NCBI GenBank assembly: GCA_040365065.1
Contig: BAABNI010000003.1
Coordinates: 248,001-312,000 of the forward strand
DNA from: Pelagadaptatus aseana
GTDB lineage: Bacteria; Pseudomonadota; Gammaproteobacteria; Pseudomonadales; Cellvibrionaceae
DNA length: 64,000 nucleotides
Reading direction: 5' to 3'
This document shows, piece after piece, positions 14,067 through 21,617 of this stretch; position 1 is the first letter of the stretch; each line of letters opens with the position of its first letter. The position numbers and the translations under genes are program-made. Under the pieces are notes generated by a model. It was not told where the DNA came from, made no database searches, and saw only the letters and a list, made by a program, of their open reading frames with translations.

Positions 14067-15791
14067 TTATTCCGCGATCAAACAGCGGTTGCGCCCCTGT
14101 TGCTTGGCAACATAAAGCTGCTTGTCGGCCCGCTCAAACACAGCTTCAACCGTATCACCCTGACGGAACTGCGACAGGCCAATGGACAGAGTGATCGTCA
14201 CCGGGTCCTGATGAAAGCGAAACGGCATGGCGGCAATGGCCTGACGAATCTTGTCCAGCGCCTCGTGGGCATTTTGCTCGTCGGTTTCGGGCAACAACAG
14301 GACAAACTCCTCGCCACCGTAGCGACCGATAAAGTCCACTTCGCGCAAGCGTTTGGCTATGGCTTTACCCAGCACCTGCAACACCTTATCCCCGGCCTGA
14401 TGGCCATAGTTGTCGTTGATCCGCTTAAAATGATCGATGTCGGTGACGGCCAATGTCAAAGGCCGCCCATAGCGTTGCCAACGATTAAATTCGTAGTGGG
14501 CCCGCTCGACATAGGCTTCGCGATTGGGCAACCCGGTCAGCGAATCGGTTACGGCCCGGATGCGTTGCTCCTCCAGATCCTGCTTGGCCTGACTGGCCTC
14601 CTGCTCAATGGCATTGATCTGCCGCACCAATTCCGTCAACTGCTCACTGATGGGCGTTGACGCCTTGCCAATCCCTTCAGAGCGCTGCTTGACGGCTTGC
14701 TGCAGGGTTTCGAGATGCTGGTCCACATGTTGGCGCAGCGCGTCAAGGCTCGAGGCTGAAGTTGCCACCGTCGACAGCGAGGCGATATTGCTGGTGACCT
14801 GTGTCGCAAAGACCTCCTCGGTCTGCCGCTGGTCCTGATAATCTTCCAGCGCCACGCCCAGTGCCGACATGATGTTTTTCAAACTGGCGTCCACCGTCTC
14901 CAGATATTGGCGGTGCTCTTCATCGGCGGCCAGATAAGCCTGCATCACCAGATCGCGAATATCCTCCAGTACCGGCACCAGATCGGCCAATTGCAAGCCC
15001 CGCTCCAATCGCTGGCGAACCGCGACGGCTTTCTGCAGTACACACTCAGCCGGAGGATCCAGCTGTTTCAAAAGGTCATCGAGAATGGGGAAAATGGCTT
15101 TAGGCACACCCTCGGCGGCCAGTTCACGGCTCTGAAAGGAGGCCGTTTCCGCCGCCGCCTGCTGTACCAATTCAGAAGCTCGGCCCACCTCCTCACGGGT
15201 TTGTAACTGGCCTTCCAGCGCCTCGCCACTCTCCGCTTCGGCGTCACTCGCCAGATTGGGAAGGTCTTCCTCCTCGGGGTCAGGCTCTGCAGCAACTGCG
15301 GCCTCGGTGAATTCGGCGGTAGTGCCAAAACCCGCCAGTACCTGATGTTGCAGCTCCGCCAGATCTTCCAGCAGCTCCGCCAGATTACCGGCCTGAGCAG
15401 CCGCTTTATTGACCTCCTTGGTCTTGTACTTCAACTCTTCGCGCAGATCACCCGGGGGGGCTGCTTCGCGCAGGGAAATCAACATATTCTGTAACGCCGC
15501 ACAGGACATTTCCTGACTTCTGGTACGCTGCTCATCGGTCACCAGCAGCTGCTCCTCCAGTGGTTTCAGCAGTGGTTCAAGATCCTTGCTGCCCTGCTGC
15601 CGCAGACGATCACGCAAACCGGACAGATGGTTATCCAAGGTCTGATCATAGCCCTCGGCGGCCAGACTGACCCTGAGAATGGCCTTTTCCAATAAGGCAA
15701 TATGATCCTGATACTGGCGTTGCTCCGCTTCCTGTTCGTCGAGTAAATCCAGATATTTATCACGCCAGTGGGCGGCATCCTTGGTGGTCAT
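14067..15791 (-). CDS. diguanylate cyclase, DgcH-like (coiled-coil plus GGDEF)
   Basis: The C-terminal GGDEF domain (about 415-574) has an intact GGEEF active site. An RxxD inhibitory site (REVD) stands five residues before it, so it should make c-di-GMP and be product-inhibited. The N-terminal 400 residues are highly charged, Gln/Glu-rich and probably coiled-coil, with no signal peptide or membrane segment. I start it at MTTKDAAHWRDK; 19 further in-frame codons upstream look non-coding. The gene sits beside dsbA and cytochrome c4, as DgcH (PA5487) does in P. aeruginosa, suggesting orthology. Confidence 0.88.
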   Translation of the reverse strand: MTTKDAAHWRDKYLDLLDEQEAEQRQYQDHIALLEKAILRVSLAAEGYDQTLDNHLSGLRDRLRQQGSKDLEPLLKPLEEQLLVTDEQRTRSQEMSCAALQNMLISLREAAPPGDLREELKYKTKEVNKAAAQAGNLAELLEDLAELQHQVLAGFGTTAEFTEAAVAAEPDPEEEDLPNLASDAEAESGEALEGQLQTREEVGRASELVQQAAAETASFQSRELAAEGVPKAIFPILDDLLKQLDPPAECVLQKAVAVRQRLERGLQLADLVPVLEDIRDLVMQAYLAADEEHRQYLETVDASLKNIMSALGVALEDYQDQRQTEEVFATQVTSNIASLSTVATSASSLDALRQHVDQHLETLQQAVKQRSEGIGKASTPISEQLTELVRQINAIEQEASQAKQDLEEQRIRAVTDSLTGLPNREAYVERAHYEFNRWQRYGRPLTLAVTDIDHFKRINDNYGHQAGDKVLQVLGKAIAKRLREVDFIGRYGGEEFVLLLPETDEQNAHEALDKIRQAIAAMPFRFHQDPVTITLSIGLSQFRQGDTVEAVFERADKQLYVAKQQGRNRCLIAE

Positions 15792-15855
15792 AACAGCAGA
15801 GTCTCGATAGGGTGAATAGAGAGTATAGCCAGTGAAAAACCTTGCCACAGATACA

Positions 15856-15882
15856 ACAAAGCCCGCAACTGGCGGGCTTTGT
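15856..15882 (-). terminator. rho-independent terminator of dsbA
   Basis: An 11-bp perfect stem (ACAAAGCCCGC with GCGGGCTTTGT, 5-base loop) lies 21 bases after the dsbA stop. On the minus strand it is followed by a weak U-rich run (TTGTAT). Confidence 0.72.
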
Positions 15883-15903
15883 GGAAATCAAAGTGGGTTG
15901 AGC

Positions 15904-16542
15904 TTAGCCGCGCTCGTCGCGCTCTTTCTGAATCAGATAGTCGGCCACTTTCAGCATCTCTGACTGACCGCCCGCCATACGGGCGCTGACGCGGTACTTG
16001 CCATTGATCACAACTTCCGGGGTACCGGAAATCTTATAGCTGCGGGCACGGGCATCCGCCTGCTTGACCTGACTGGTGACACCAAACGATTTGTAGGCCT
16101 TGAGGAAGGTTTCCTCCGCAACACCGTGAGAGGCAAAAAAGCTCGCCAATTCTTGCTCTGTGGCCAGACTCTTGCGCTCCACATTCAGTGCAGTAAACAG
16201 TGGCTGATGTACTTTATCGAGTACCTTCAACGCCTGAGCCACATAAAAAGCCCGGGCGTGAACCTGCATGGTCTTATTCCACATGGCAGGTGACTGCCGG
16301 AAAACCACATCATCAGCCAGTTTGGCAGACCATTGGTGCAACATCGGCTCAAAGCGGAAACAGTGGCCACAGCCGTACCAGAACACTTCGGTGACTTCGA
16401 TTTTATTGGGATCAATGGTACGAACCGGCTGCTCGAGCTCGGCATAGTGTACGCCGGCCTTATAAGCGGGGCTGGAACCGGTGCCTTCGGCACAAGCGGC
16501 CAGAGAAAAAATCAAAGCAAAGACTGCGGCAATTACGCGCAT
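15904..16542 (-). CDS. dsbA: thiol:disulfide interchange protein DsbA
   Basis: DsbA introduces disulfide bonds into exported proteins. The active site is FWYGCGHCFRFEP (CGHC instead of the CPHC of E. coli), and the cis-proline loop is ISGTPEVVING. The 212-residue length is normal. The N-terminus MRVIAAVFALIFSLAACAEG is a signal sequence, and its LAAC could be a lipobox, giving a lipid-anchored enzyme; signal peptidase I cleavage further on is the alternative. It lies between cytochrome c4 and the diguanylate cyclase, as in Pseudomonas. Confidence 0.95.
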   Translation of the reverse strand: MRVIAAVFALIFSLAACAEGTGSSPAYKAGVHYAELEQPVRTIDPNKIEVTEVFWYGCGHCFRFEPMLHQWSAKLADDVVFRQSPAMWNKTMQVHARAFYVAQALKVLDKVHQPLFTALNVERKSLATEQELASFFASHGVAEETFLKAYKSFGVTSQVKQADARARSYKISGTPEVVINGKYRVSARMAGGQSEMLKVADYLIQKERDERG

Positions 16543-16630
16543 AGAGGATTCTCCTAATCGTTATTCATCCAGTGCTATAGGTAGAGCATTCTAGCTGCAC
16601 CGGTGGTGACATTTATAGACCTTTCAGCCC

Positions 16631-16648
16631 CTCAAAGTTCCCTTTGAG
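16631..16648. other. small inverted repeat upstream of dsbA
   Basis: CTCAAAG-TTCC-CTTTGAG is a perfect 7-bp hairpin in the 163-bp gap between the cytochrome c4 end and the dsbA start. It could be an operator or part of the dsbA promoter region; it lacks a U-tract, so it is probably not a terminator. Confidence 0.4.
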
Positions 16649-16662
16649 GAAACTGGAGGCAC

Positions 16663-16692
16663 AAAAAAAGCGGCATCACTGCCGCTTTTTTT
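16663..16692 (-). terminator. rho-independent terminator of cytochrome c4 gene
   Basis: AAAAAAAGCGGCA pairs with TGCCGCTTTTTTT across a 4-base loop. The GC core with seven-base A and T runs gives a U-tract on both strands. It follows the cytochrome gene by 13 bases. Confidence 0.88.
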
Positions 16693-16705
16693 GCTGGGAT
16701 GCAAC

Positions 16706-17353
16706 TCAGTTCAAACCAGCAATGTAGTTGGCCAGAGCGGCAATGTCTGCATCGCTCAGGTTAGCCGCTACAGAGCGCATGACTCGAGTGTCGCCGTCGT
16801 TAACGCGGTTACCGGCACGGAAGTCTTTCAGCTGCTTCTCAATGTAAGCCGCGTGCTGACCACTCAGGCGCGGGTAGCCAGCTGGGTCATTGCCCAAACC
16901 TTTAGGAGAGTGACAACCGGTACAGGCAGGCACGCCAACTTCGGCGTTACCACCACGGTAGAGTTTCTCGCCCAGCGCCAGAGCGTCTACTTTGGCACCG
17001 GAGTTAACCTGCACTTCCATCTCTTTGGAACCGGACAGCTGAGTCGTCTTGCTGTTGAAGAAAGCCGCAATGTCAGCCAGATCCTGCTCGGACATGTTAT
17101 CGAGCATACCGGTCATTTCTGGGATTTGGCGATTGCCGTTTTTAACATCCAGCATTTGCTTGGTCAGGTACTTCTCACCCAGGCCCGCCAGCTTTGGAAA
17201 GCTGGGCGCGGCGCTGTTGCCGTCGGCGCCGTGACAGGCTGCACACATAACAGCTTTGCCCTCACCCGCAGCAGCATCACCGGCAGCCAGAGTACCCTCA
17301 GCCACCATAGCCAAGCTCATCATCATCAGTACAGGTTTGAAAACATTTTTCAT
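16706..17353 (-). CDS. diheme cytochrome c4
   Basis: A periplasmic electron carrier with two class I cytochrome c domains. The heme sites are CAACHG (near residue 37) and CTGCHS (near residue 137), one per domain, each followed by a methionine-containing region. I start it at MKNVFKPVLMMMSLAMVAEG, a standard signal peptide cut after LAAG. The longer frame adds 17 unlikely codons. Cytochrome c4 commonly donates electrons to terminal oxidases, and a caa3-like oxidase locus lies 15 kb away. It diverges from engB. Confidence 0.93.
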   Translation of the reverse strand: MKNVFKPVLMMMSLAMVAEGTLAAGDAAAGEGKAVMCAACHGADGNSAAPSFPKLAGLGEKYLTKQMLDVKNGNRQIPEMTGMLDNMSEQDLADIAAFFNSKTTQLSGSKEMEVQVNSGAKVDALALGEKLYRGGNAEVGVPACTGCHSPKGLGNDPAGYPRLSGQHAAYIEKQLKDFRAGNRVNDGDTRVMRSVAANLSDADIAALANYIAGLN

Positions 17354-17525
17354 CGGAACATCCGTCACTCTAATAAGGTAATTTCTTGAAATTTGTATCT
17401 TCAATCACCGTCAAAATCGATCCCTAACAGCGGATTCGTTACAATGGCGGCAATTTCTTAAGCCCAAAAACGCGCTTATTATATACAAACCATTTGAAAT
17501 CTCACTATTTCCGCAGGGTTATCTC

Positions 17526-18176
17526 TTGAACAATATCAATTATCGCCAGGCTTTTTACACTTTAAGCGCCCCATCGATCCGCCAATGCCCTGCCGACAGC
17601 GGTGCCGAGGTGGCGTTTGCCGGCCGCTCTAACGCCGGGAAAAGCAGTGCCATCAACACCCTGACCAACAATTCCAAACTGGCCCGGACCAGTAAAACCC
17701 CCGGGCGCACCCAGCTGATCAACTTCTTTGAACTGTCCGAACAGCAGCGCCTGGTTGACCTGCCGGGCTATGGCTTTGCCAAGGTCCCCTTGAAGATGAA
17801 GCAGGAGTGGGAGCGCAACCTCACCGAATACCTGCACGATCGCCAGTGCCTCAAGGGCATGGTGCTGATGATGGATTGCCGTCATCCCATGCAGGAACTG
17901 GACGTGATGATGCTCAATTGGGCCATCGAGGCCGAGAGACCGGTGCACATTCTGCTGACCAAGTCCGACAAGCTGAAAAAAGGCCCGGCCCAGTCGACCC
18001 TGCTGGCTGTGCGCAAGCACCTCAAGGACGCAGAAGTGGACGATCTGGTGACCGCGCAGTTGTTCTCATCTCTGAAAAAGCAGGGAGTTGAAACCCTGAT
18101 GCAGGTATTAAACGGCTGGCTTGCGGTGGATATCGAAGCGTCTGACAATGAAGAAATGGAACCCCAGAAAAAATAA
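17526..18176 (+). CDS. engB: ribosome biogenesis GTPase EngB (YsxC/YihA)
   Basis: EngB is an essential GTPase in large-subunit ribosome assembly. The 216 residues show the P-loop GRSNAGKSS, the switch II motif DLPGYGFAKVP, the G4 motif LTKSDK and the G5-type LFSS. The frame starts with TTG (17526) behind CAGGG; no ATG lies upstream before the family homology begins (NYRQAFYTLSAPSIRQCPAD). The acidic tail SDNEEMEPQKK is unremarkable. The stop codon overlaps the 3' end of the first predicted small RNA on the other strand. Confidence 0.95.
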   Translation: MNNINYRQAFYTLSAPSIRQCPADSGAEVAFAGRSNAGKSSAINTLTNNSKLARTSKTPGRTQLINFFELSEQQRLVDLPGYGFAKVPLKMKQEWERNLTEYLHDRQCLKGMVLMMDCRHPMQELDVMMLNWAIEAERPVHILLTKSDKLKKGPAQSTLLAVRKHLKDAEVDDLVTAQLFSSLKKQGVETLMQVLNGWLAVDIEASDNEEMEPQKK

Positions 18177-18284
18177 AACCCCCAGATCAAGCGATCTGAG
18201 GGTTGGCGTTGCTTTTGGGGGAAAGCGCCATGGCCAAGTGGCCACCAAGTAATTAAAGAGAGCAAGACACCATGAAATGTCTTG
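18171..18284 (-). ncRNA. predicted small RNA A, engB-polA intergenic (ErsA/Spot 42 locus)
   Basis: About 114 nt on the minus strand. The order is: a 5' hairpin CAAGACA/TGTCTTG with an 8-nt loop; a C/U-rich unpaired stretch (GCTCTCTTTAATTA); a TGGCC-ACTT-GGCCA hairpin; a GCTTT/AAAGC hairpin; and a terminator CCCTCAGATC-GCTT-GATCTGGGGG followed by TTTTATTTT. The terminator stem is complete only on the minus strand, where it needs a U-G pair; the plus strand would have an A-C mismatch. A sigmaE-like promoter lies just upstream. Copy B at 18526-18639 has the same layout. Expression is inferred, not shown. Confidence 0.72.
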
Positions 18285-18288
18285 TTAC

Positions 18289-18316
18289 CTATGACCGGGG
18301 GTATTTGGGGAAGTTC
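18289..18316 (-). promoter_or_regulatory. candidate sigmaE/AlgU promoter of small RNA A
   Basis: On the minus strand, GAACTT (18316-18311) is followed by 16 bases and TCATA(G) (18294-18289). This fits the extracytoplasmic-stress consensus GAACTT-N16/17-TCtgA. The first hairpin base of the RNA comes 5 bases after the -10 element, identical to copy B. An AT palindrome (AATTATTT-AA-AAATAATT, 18329-18346) lies upstream. Confidence 0.65.
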
Positions 18317-18411
18317 AAAAAAAGTGAGAATTATTTAAAAATAATTTTGAGAGAACCGGCTTAACCTGCCTGAAGCCGCTCCTATCCTTTCAACTATCTG
18401 CCACCCTGCAA

Positions 18412-18530
18412 GGTGTCGCTCACGGCATCCATGCCTTCGGCGACATATTCTTTGACTGCACTGCCATTCTGCGAGACGCCGCTCACGGCATCCATGCCTT
18501 CCGCGGCATACATTACGTCCCTGTAAATAA
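18412..18530. repeat. dispersed hairpin repeat, copy 2 (with internal duplication)
   Basis: It starts GGTGTCGCTCACGGCATCC and ends CATTACGTCCCTGTAAATAA, as copy 1 at 3149-3253 does. The module GCTCACGGCATCCATGCCTT is present twice inside (about 18418 and 18481). The right end abuts the terminator of small RNA B exactly as copy 1 abuts the rpmG terminator. No gene is supported here; minus-strand frames through it (with GMDAVS repeats) are artefacts of the repeat. Confidence 0.68.
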
Positions 18531-18639
18531 AAACCCCCGACTCTTTCGAATCGGGGGTTGGCAATGCTTTTAGTGAAAGCGCCATGGCCAAATGGCCATC
18601 AAGTTTTAAAGGAGAGCAAGACACCATGAAAATATCTTG
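18526..18639 (-). ncRNA. predicted small RNA B, tandem homologue of small RNA A
   Basis: About 114 nt on the minus strand. The 5' hairpin CAAGATA/TGTCTTG closes only with a U-G pair on this strand. Then follow GCTCTCCTTTAAAA (unpaired, with anti-Shine-Dalgarno CUCC), TGGCC-ATTT-GGCCA, GCTTT/AAAGC, and the terminator CCCCCGATTC-GAAA-GAGTCGGGGG with TTTTTATTT. Blocks of 17 to 20 bases are identical to copy A, such as TTGGCCATGGCGCTTTC. The loops vary while the stems are kept, the pattern of a structured RNA. It lies between engB and polA, where Spot 42 (enterics) and ErsA (Pseudomonas) are encoded. Confidence 0.75.
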
Positions 18640-18643
18640 AACC

Positions 18644-18671
18644 TTAGGACTGGCGGTTTTCCCTAAAGTTC
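18644..18671 (-). promoter_or_regulatory. candidate sigmaE/AlgU promoter of small RNA B
   Basis: On the minus strand, GAACTT (18671-18666), a 16-base spacer and TCCTAA (18649-18644). It aligns without gaps to the promoter of copy A. TTTTGAACTT is shared, whereas most spacer bases differ, so the two boxes appear conserved by selection. Confidence 0.68.
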
Positions 18672-18789
18672 AAAATCTTTTGCATATTTTTCACTTTTCT
18701 CTTGACCGGTCTTGCCACTGCCCTTCCCAGCACCGGCTGCCTGTACGACAATAGCGCCCTCACAAAAGCATCAATAAATGGAATACATC

Positions 18790-21519
18790 ATGTCGCAAGC
18801 CCCACTGGTACTGGTCGATGGCTCATCCTATCTGTACCGCGCCTACCATGCCCTGCCCCCCCTGACCAACTCCAAAGGCCAGCCCACCGGCGCCGTTAAA
18901 GGAGTGATCAATATGCTGCGGCGCATGGACAAGGACTACCCCGGCAGCGATGTGGTGGTTATTTTTGATGCCAAAGGCAAAACCTTCCGCGACGATATCT
19001 ACCCGGAATACAAAGCCCAGCGCCCGCCCATGCCAGATGATCTGCGCAGTCAGATCCAGCCGATTCACGATATCATTCGCGCCATGGGACTGCCCCTGCT
19101 GATCATCGATGGTGTGGAAGCCGATGATGTGATTGGCACCCTGGCCCATCAGGCCACTGAACAGGGCATCGACGTGGTGGTCTCCACCGGCGATAAGGAC
19201 ATGGCGCAACTGGTCACCGACCACGTAACTCTGGTGAATACCATGACCGACACCAAGATGGACATCGCCGGGGTAGAGGCCAAGTTTGGCATCCCGCCGT
19301 CGCTGATCATCGATTTTCTGGCACTGATGGGTGACAAGGTGGATAACATTCCCGGAGTACCGGGCGTTGGCGAGAAAACCGCGCTGGCCATGCTGCAGGG
19401 CGCAGGCGGTCTGGAAAGTATTTACAGCGATCTGGAAGCCATTCGCCAACTGGACTTTCGCGGCGCCAAAAAGATGCCAGAGAAACTGGCAGAACATCGC
19501 GACTCCGCCTTTCTTTCCTACGAGCTGGCGACCATCAAAACCGATGTCGAGCTGGAACAGGGCCCGGCGGATCTGAAGCAAAGCCCCAGCAACCCCGAGC
19601 AGCTATTGGCGCTGTTCAAGGACATGGAATTTAAAACCTGGGTGCGCGAGCTGGCCGAAGGCGGTAACGACGAATCCGGTCAAGAAGGCGACACAGCGCC
19701 AGCCGCCGAAATTGCTACCGAATACGAAACTATCCTCACCCAGGCCGATCTGGATCGCTGGGTCGATGTTTTGAAAAACGCCGAACTGTTTGCCTTTGAT
19801 ACCGAAACCACCAGTCTCGACTACATGGAGGCCCGCATTGTCGGCGTCTCTTTCTGTGCCGAGGCGGGCAAGGCCGCCTATGTCCCGTTTGGTCACGACT
19901 ATATGGGCGCCCCGGAGCAACTGCCTGAAGCAGAGGTATGGGCCGCGTTGACCCCGCTGCTGGAAAGCGACGAGCACAAAAAGGTTGGCCAGAACCTCAA
20001 ATACGATCGCAGTGTCCTGGCTAACCACGGCATCCAACTGCGCGGCATCGCCTATGACACCATGCTGGAATCCTATGTACTGGACAGCTCCGGCCGCCAC
20101 GACATGGACACTCTGGCCGAGAAATACCTGGGCGTTAAAACCATTCACTTTGAAGACATCGCGGGCAAGGGCGCCAAGCAACTCAGCTTCAACCAAATCA
20201 AACTGGAAGACGCCGGCCCCTACGCCGCCGAAGACGCTGACATTACCCTGCGCCTGCACCAGACCTTATGGCCTCAGTTGCAAGACGAAGAGACTCTTGA
20301 GCAGGTATTTGAAACCATAGAACTGCCTCTGCTGAGCCTGCTGTCGGATATCGAGCGCACCGGCGCCCTGCTCGACAGCAATCTGCTGGGTCAGCACAGC
20401 ATCGAACTGGGTGAACGCCTTACCGAAATTGAGCGCGAGGCCTATGAACTGGCGGGCGAAGAGTTTAATCTCGGCTCCCCCAAGCAATTGGGCGCCATTC
20501 TGTTTGAAAAGCTGGAATTACCAGTGATCAAGAAGACCCCCAAGGGGGCACCGTCTACGGCTGAAGAGGTGCTGCAAGAACTGGCGCTGGATTACGACCT
20601 GCCACGTCTGCTGATCGAACACCGCGGCCTGTCGAAACTCAAGTCCACCTACACCGACAAGCTGCCGAAGATGGTCAAACCTGCCACCGGGCGGGTACAC
20701 ACGTCTTACCATCAGGCGGTCACGGCCACCGGCCGGCTGTCCTCTTCCGATCCCAACTTACAGAACATTCCCATCCGCAACGATGAAGGTCGCCGCATTC
20801 GCAAGGCCTTTGTCGCGCAACCGGGTCACAAGATTGTGGCGGCGGACTACTCCCAGATTGAACTGCGAATTATGGCGCACCTGTCGGGTGACGAGAGCCT
20901 GCAAAACGCCTTTGCCACCGGCCAGGATATTCACCGGGCTACGGCCGCGGAAATCTTTGACGAAGATCTGGAAAACGTCACCGCCGAGCAACGCCGTAAC
21001 GCCAAGGCCGTTAACTTTGGGCTGATCTACGGCATGTCCGCCTTTGGTCTGGCCAAGCAGCTGAATGTCGGCCGCTATCAGGCCCAGGACTACATCGACC
21101 TCTATTTCGCCCGCTACCCCGGAGTACAGGCCTATATGGACAATACGCGCACAGCGGCCGCCGAGCAGGGTTATGTGGAAACCCTGAAAGGTCGACGCCT
21201 GTACCTGCCGGAGATCAATTCCCGCAATGGCATGCGGCGTCAGGCCGCCGAGCGCACCGCCATCAATGCGCCCATGCAGGGTACTGCCGCCGACATCATC
21301 AAGCTGGCCATGATCAATGTCGATCAGTGGCTGCGCGATGAAGAATTACAGGCCCGCGTGATTATGCAGGTGCACGATGAGCTGGTACTGGAAGTGCCCG
21401 AAGCGGAAATGGCAACCGTTACCGCTGGTTTGAAAGAAAAAATGGAAGCGGCTATGACACTGGATGTGCCCTTGGTAGTCGATGTTGGCATTGGCGATAA
21501 CTGGGATGAAGCGCATTGA
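18790..21519 (+). CDS. polA: DNA polymerase I
   Basis: Pol I fills gaps and removes RNA primers. The three domains are intact. The 5'-3' exonuclease is about 1-290 (LVLVDGSSYLYRAYHA, ADDVIGTLA). The 3'-5' proofreading domain is about 310-510, with FDTETTSLD, NLKYDRSVL and YAAEDADITL, so its carboxylates are retained. The polymerase has AADYSQIELRIMAHL (motif A, near 684), RRNAKAVNFGLIYG (motif B) and MQVHDELVLEVP (motif C). I start at MSQAPLVL (909 residues) because GGAATACATC gives it a ribosome site; the ATG four codons earlier has none. Confidence 0.96.
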   Translation: MSQAPLVLVDGSSYLYRAYHALPPLTNSKGQPTGAVKGVINMLRRMDKDYPGSDVVVIFDAKGKTFRDDIYPEYKAQRPPMPDDLRSQIQPIHDIIRAMGLPLLIIDGVEADDVIGTLAHQATEQGIDVVVSTGDKDMAQLVTDHVTLVNTMTDTKMDIAGVEAKFGIPPSLIIDFLALMGDKVDNIPGVPGVGEKTALAMLQGAGGLESIYSDLEAIRQLDFRGAKKMPEKLAEHRDSAFLSYELATIKTDVELEQGPADLKQSPSNPEQLLALFKDMEFKTWVRELAEGGNDESGQEGDTAPAAEIATEYETILTQADLDRWVDVLKNAELFAFDTETTSLDYMEARIVGVSFCAEAGKAAYVPFGHDYMGAPEQLPEAEVWAALTPLLESDEHKKVGQNLKYDRSVLANHGIQLRGIAYDTMLESYVLDSSGRHDMDTLAEKYLGVKTIHFEDIAGKGAKQLSFNQIKLEDAGPYAAEDADITLRLHQTLWPQLQDEETLEQVFETIELPLLSLLSDIERTGALLDSNLLGQHSIELGERLTEIEREAYELAGEEFNLGSPKQLGAILFEKLELPVIKKTPKGAPSTAEEVLQELALDYDLPRLLIEHRGLSKLKSTYTDKLPKMVKPATGRVHTSYHQAVTATGRLSSSDPNLQNIPIRNDEGRRIRKAFVAQPGHKIVAADYSQIELRIMAHLSGDESLQNAFATGQDIHRATAAEIFDEDLENVTAEQRRNAKAVNFGLIYGMSAFGLAKQLNVGRYQAQDYIDLYFARYPGVQAYMDNTRTAAAEQGYVETLKGRRLYLPEINSRNGMRRQAAERTAINAPMQGTAADIIKLAMINVDQWLRDEELQARVIMQVHDELVLEVPEAEMATVTAGLKEKMEAAMTLDVPLVVDVGIGDNWDEAH

Positions 21520-21528
21520 TTCTCTGCC

Positions 21529-21612
21529 CCTGTCATCTCGAACGTACGTGAGAGATCCCTCTCTACGATAGGGATGGCATTATTATGGGTTCCCGCATGC
21601 GCGGGAACGACG
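21529..21612. repeat. dispersed intergenic repeat downstream of polA
   Basis: It begins CCTGTCATCTCGAACGTACG, includes a GAGAG-ATCC-CTCTC hairpin, and ends with the perfect palindrome GTTCCCGC-ATGC-GCGGGAAC (21589-21608). The layout, CTGTCATC then a hairpin then GAGATC, also occurs in inverted orientation at 41119-41154. It fills the gap between the convergent polA and acyltransferase genes and may serve as a terminator. Confidence 0.55.
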
Positions 21613-21617
21613 TTGGT

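Noticed and set aside
18272..18364. Plus-strand leader peptide ATG with a strong AAAGAGAG-type ribosome site, repeated at 18626
   Set aside because: The second copy stops after four codons while the first runs 30, so no peptide is conserved. The stems fit G-U pairing on the minus strand, so this is the antisense of the sRNA C/U-rich stretch.
18394..18627. 77-codon minus-strand frame with repeated GMDAVS
   Set aside because: It is created by the dispersed repeat and runs through the predicted sRNA terminator.
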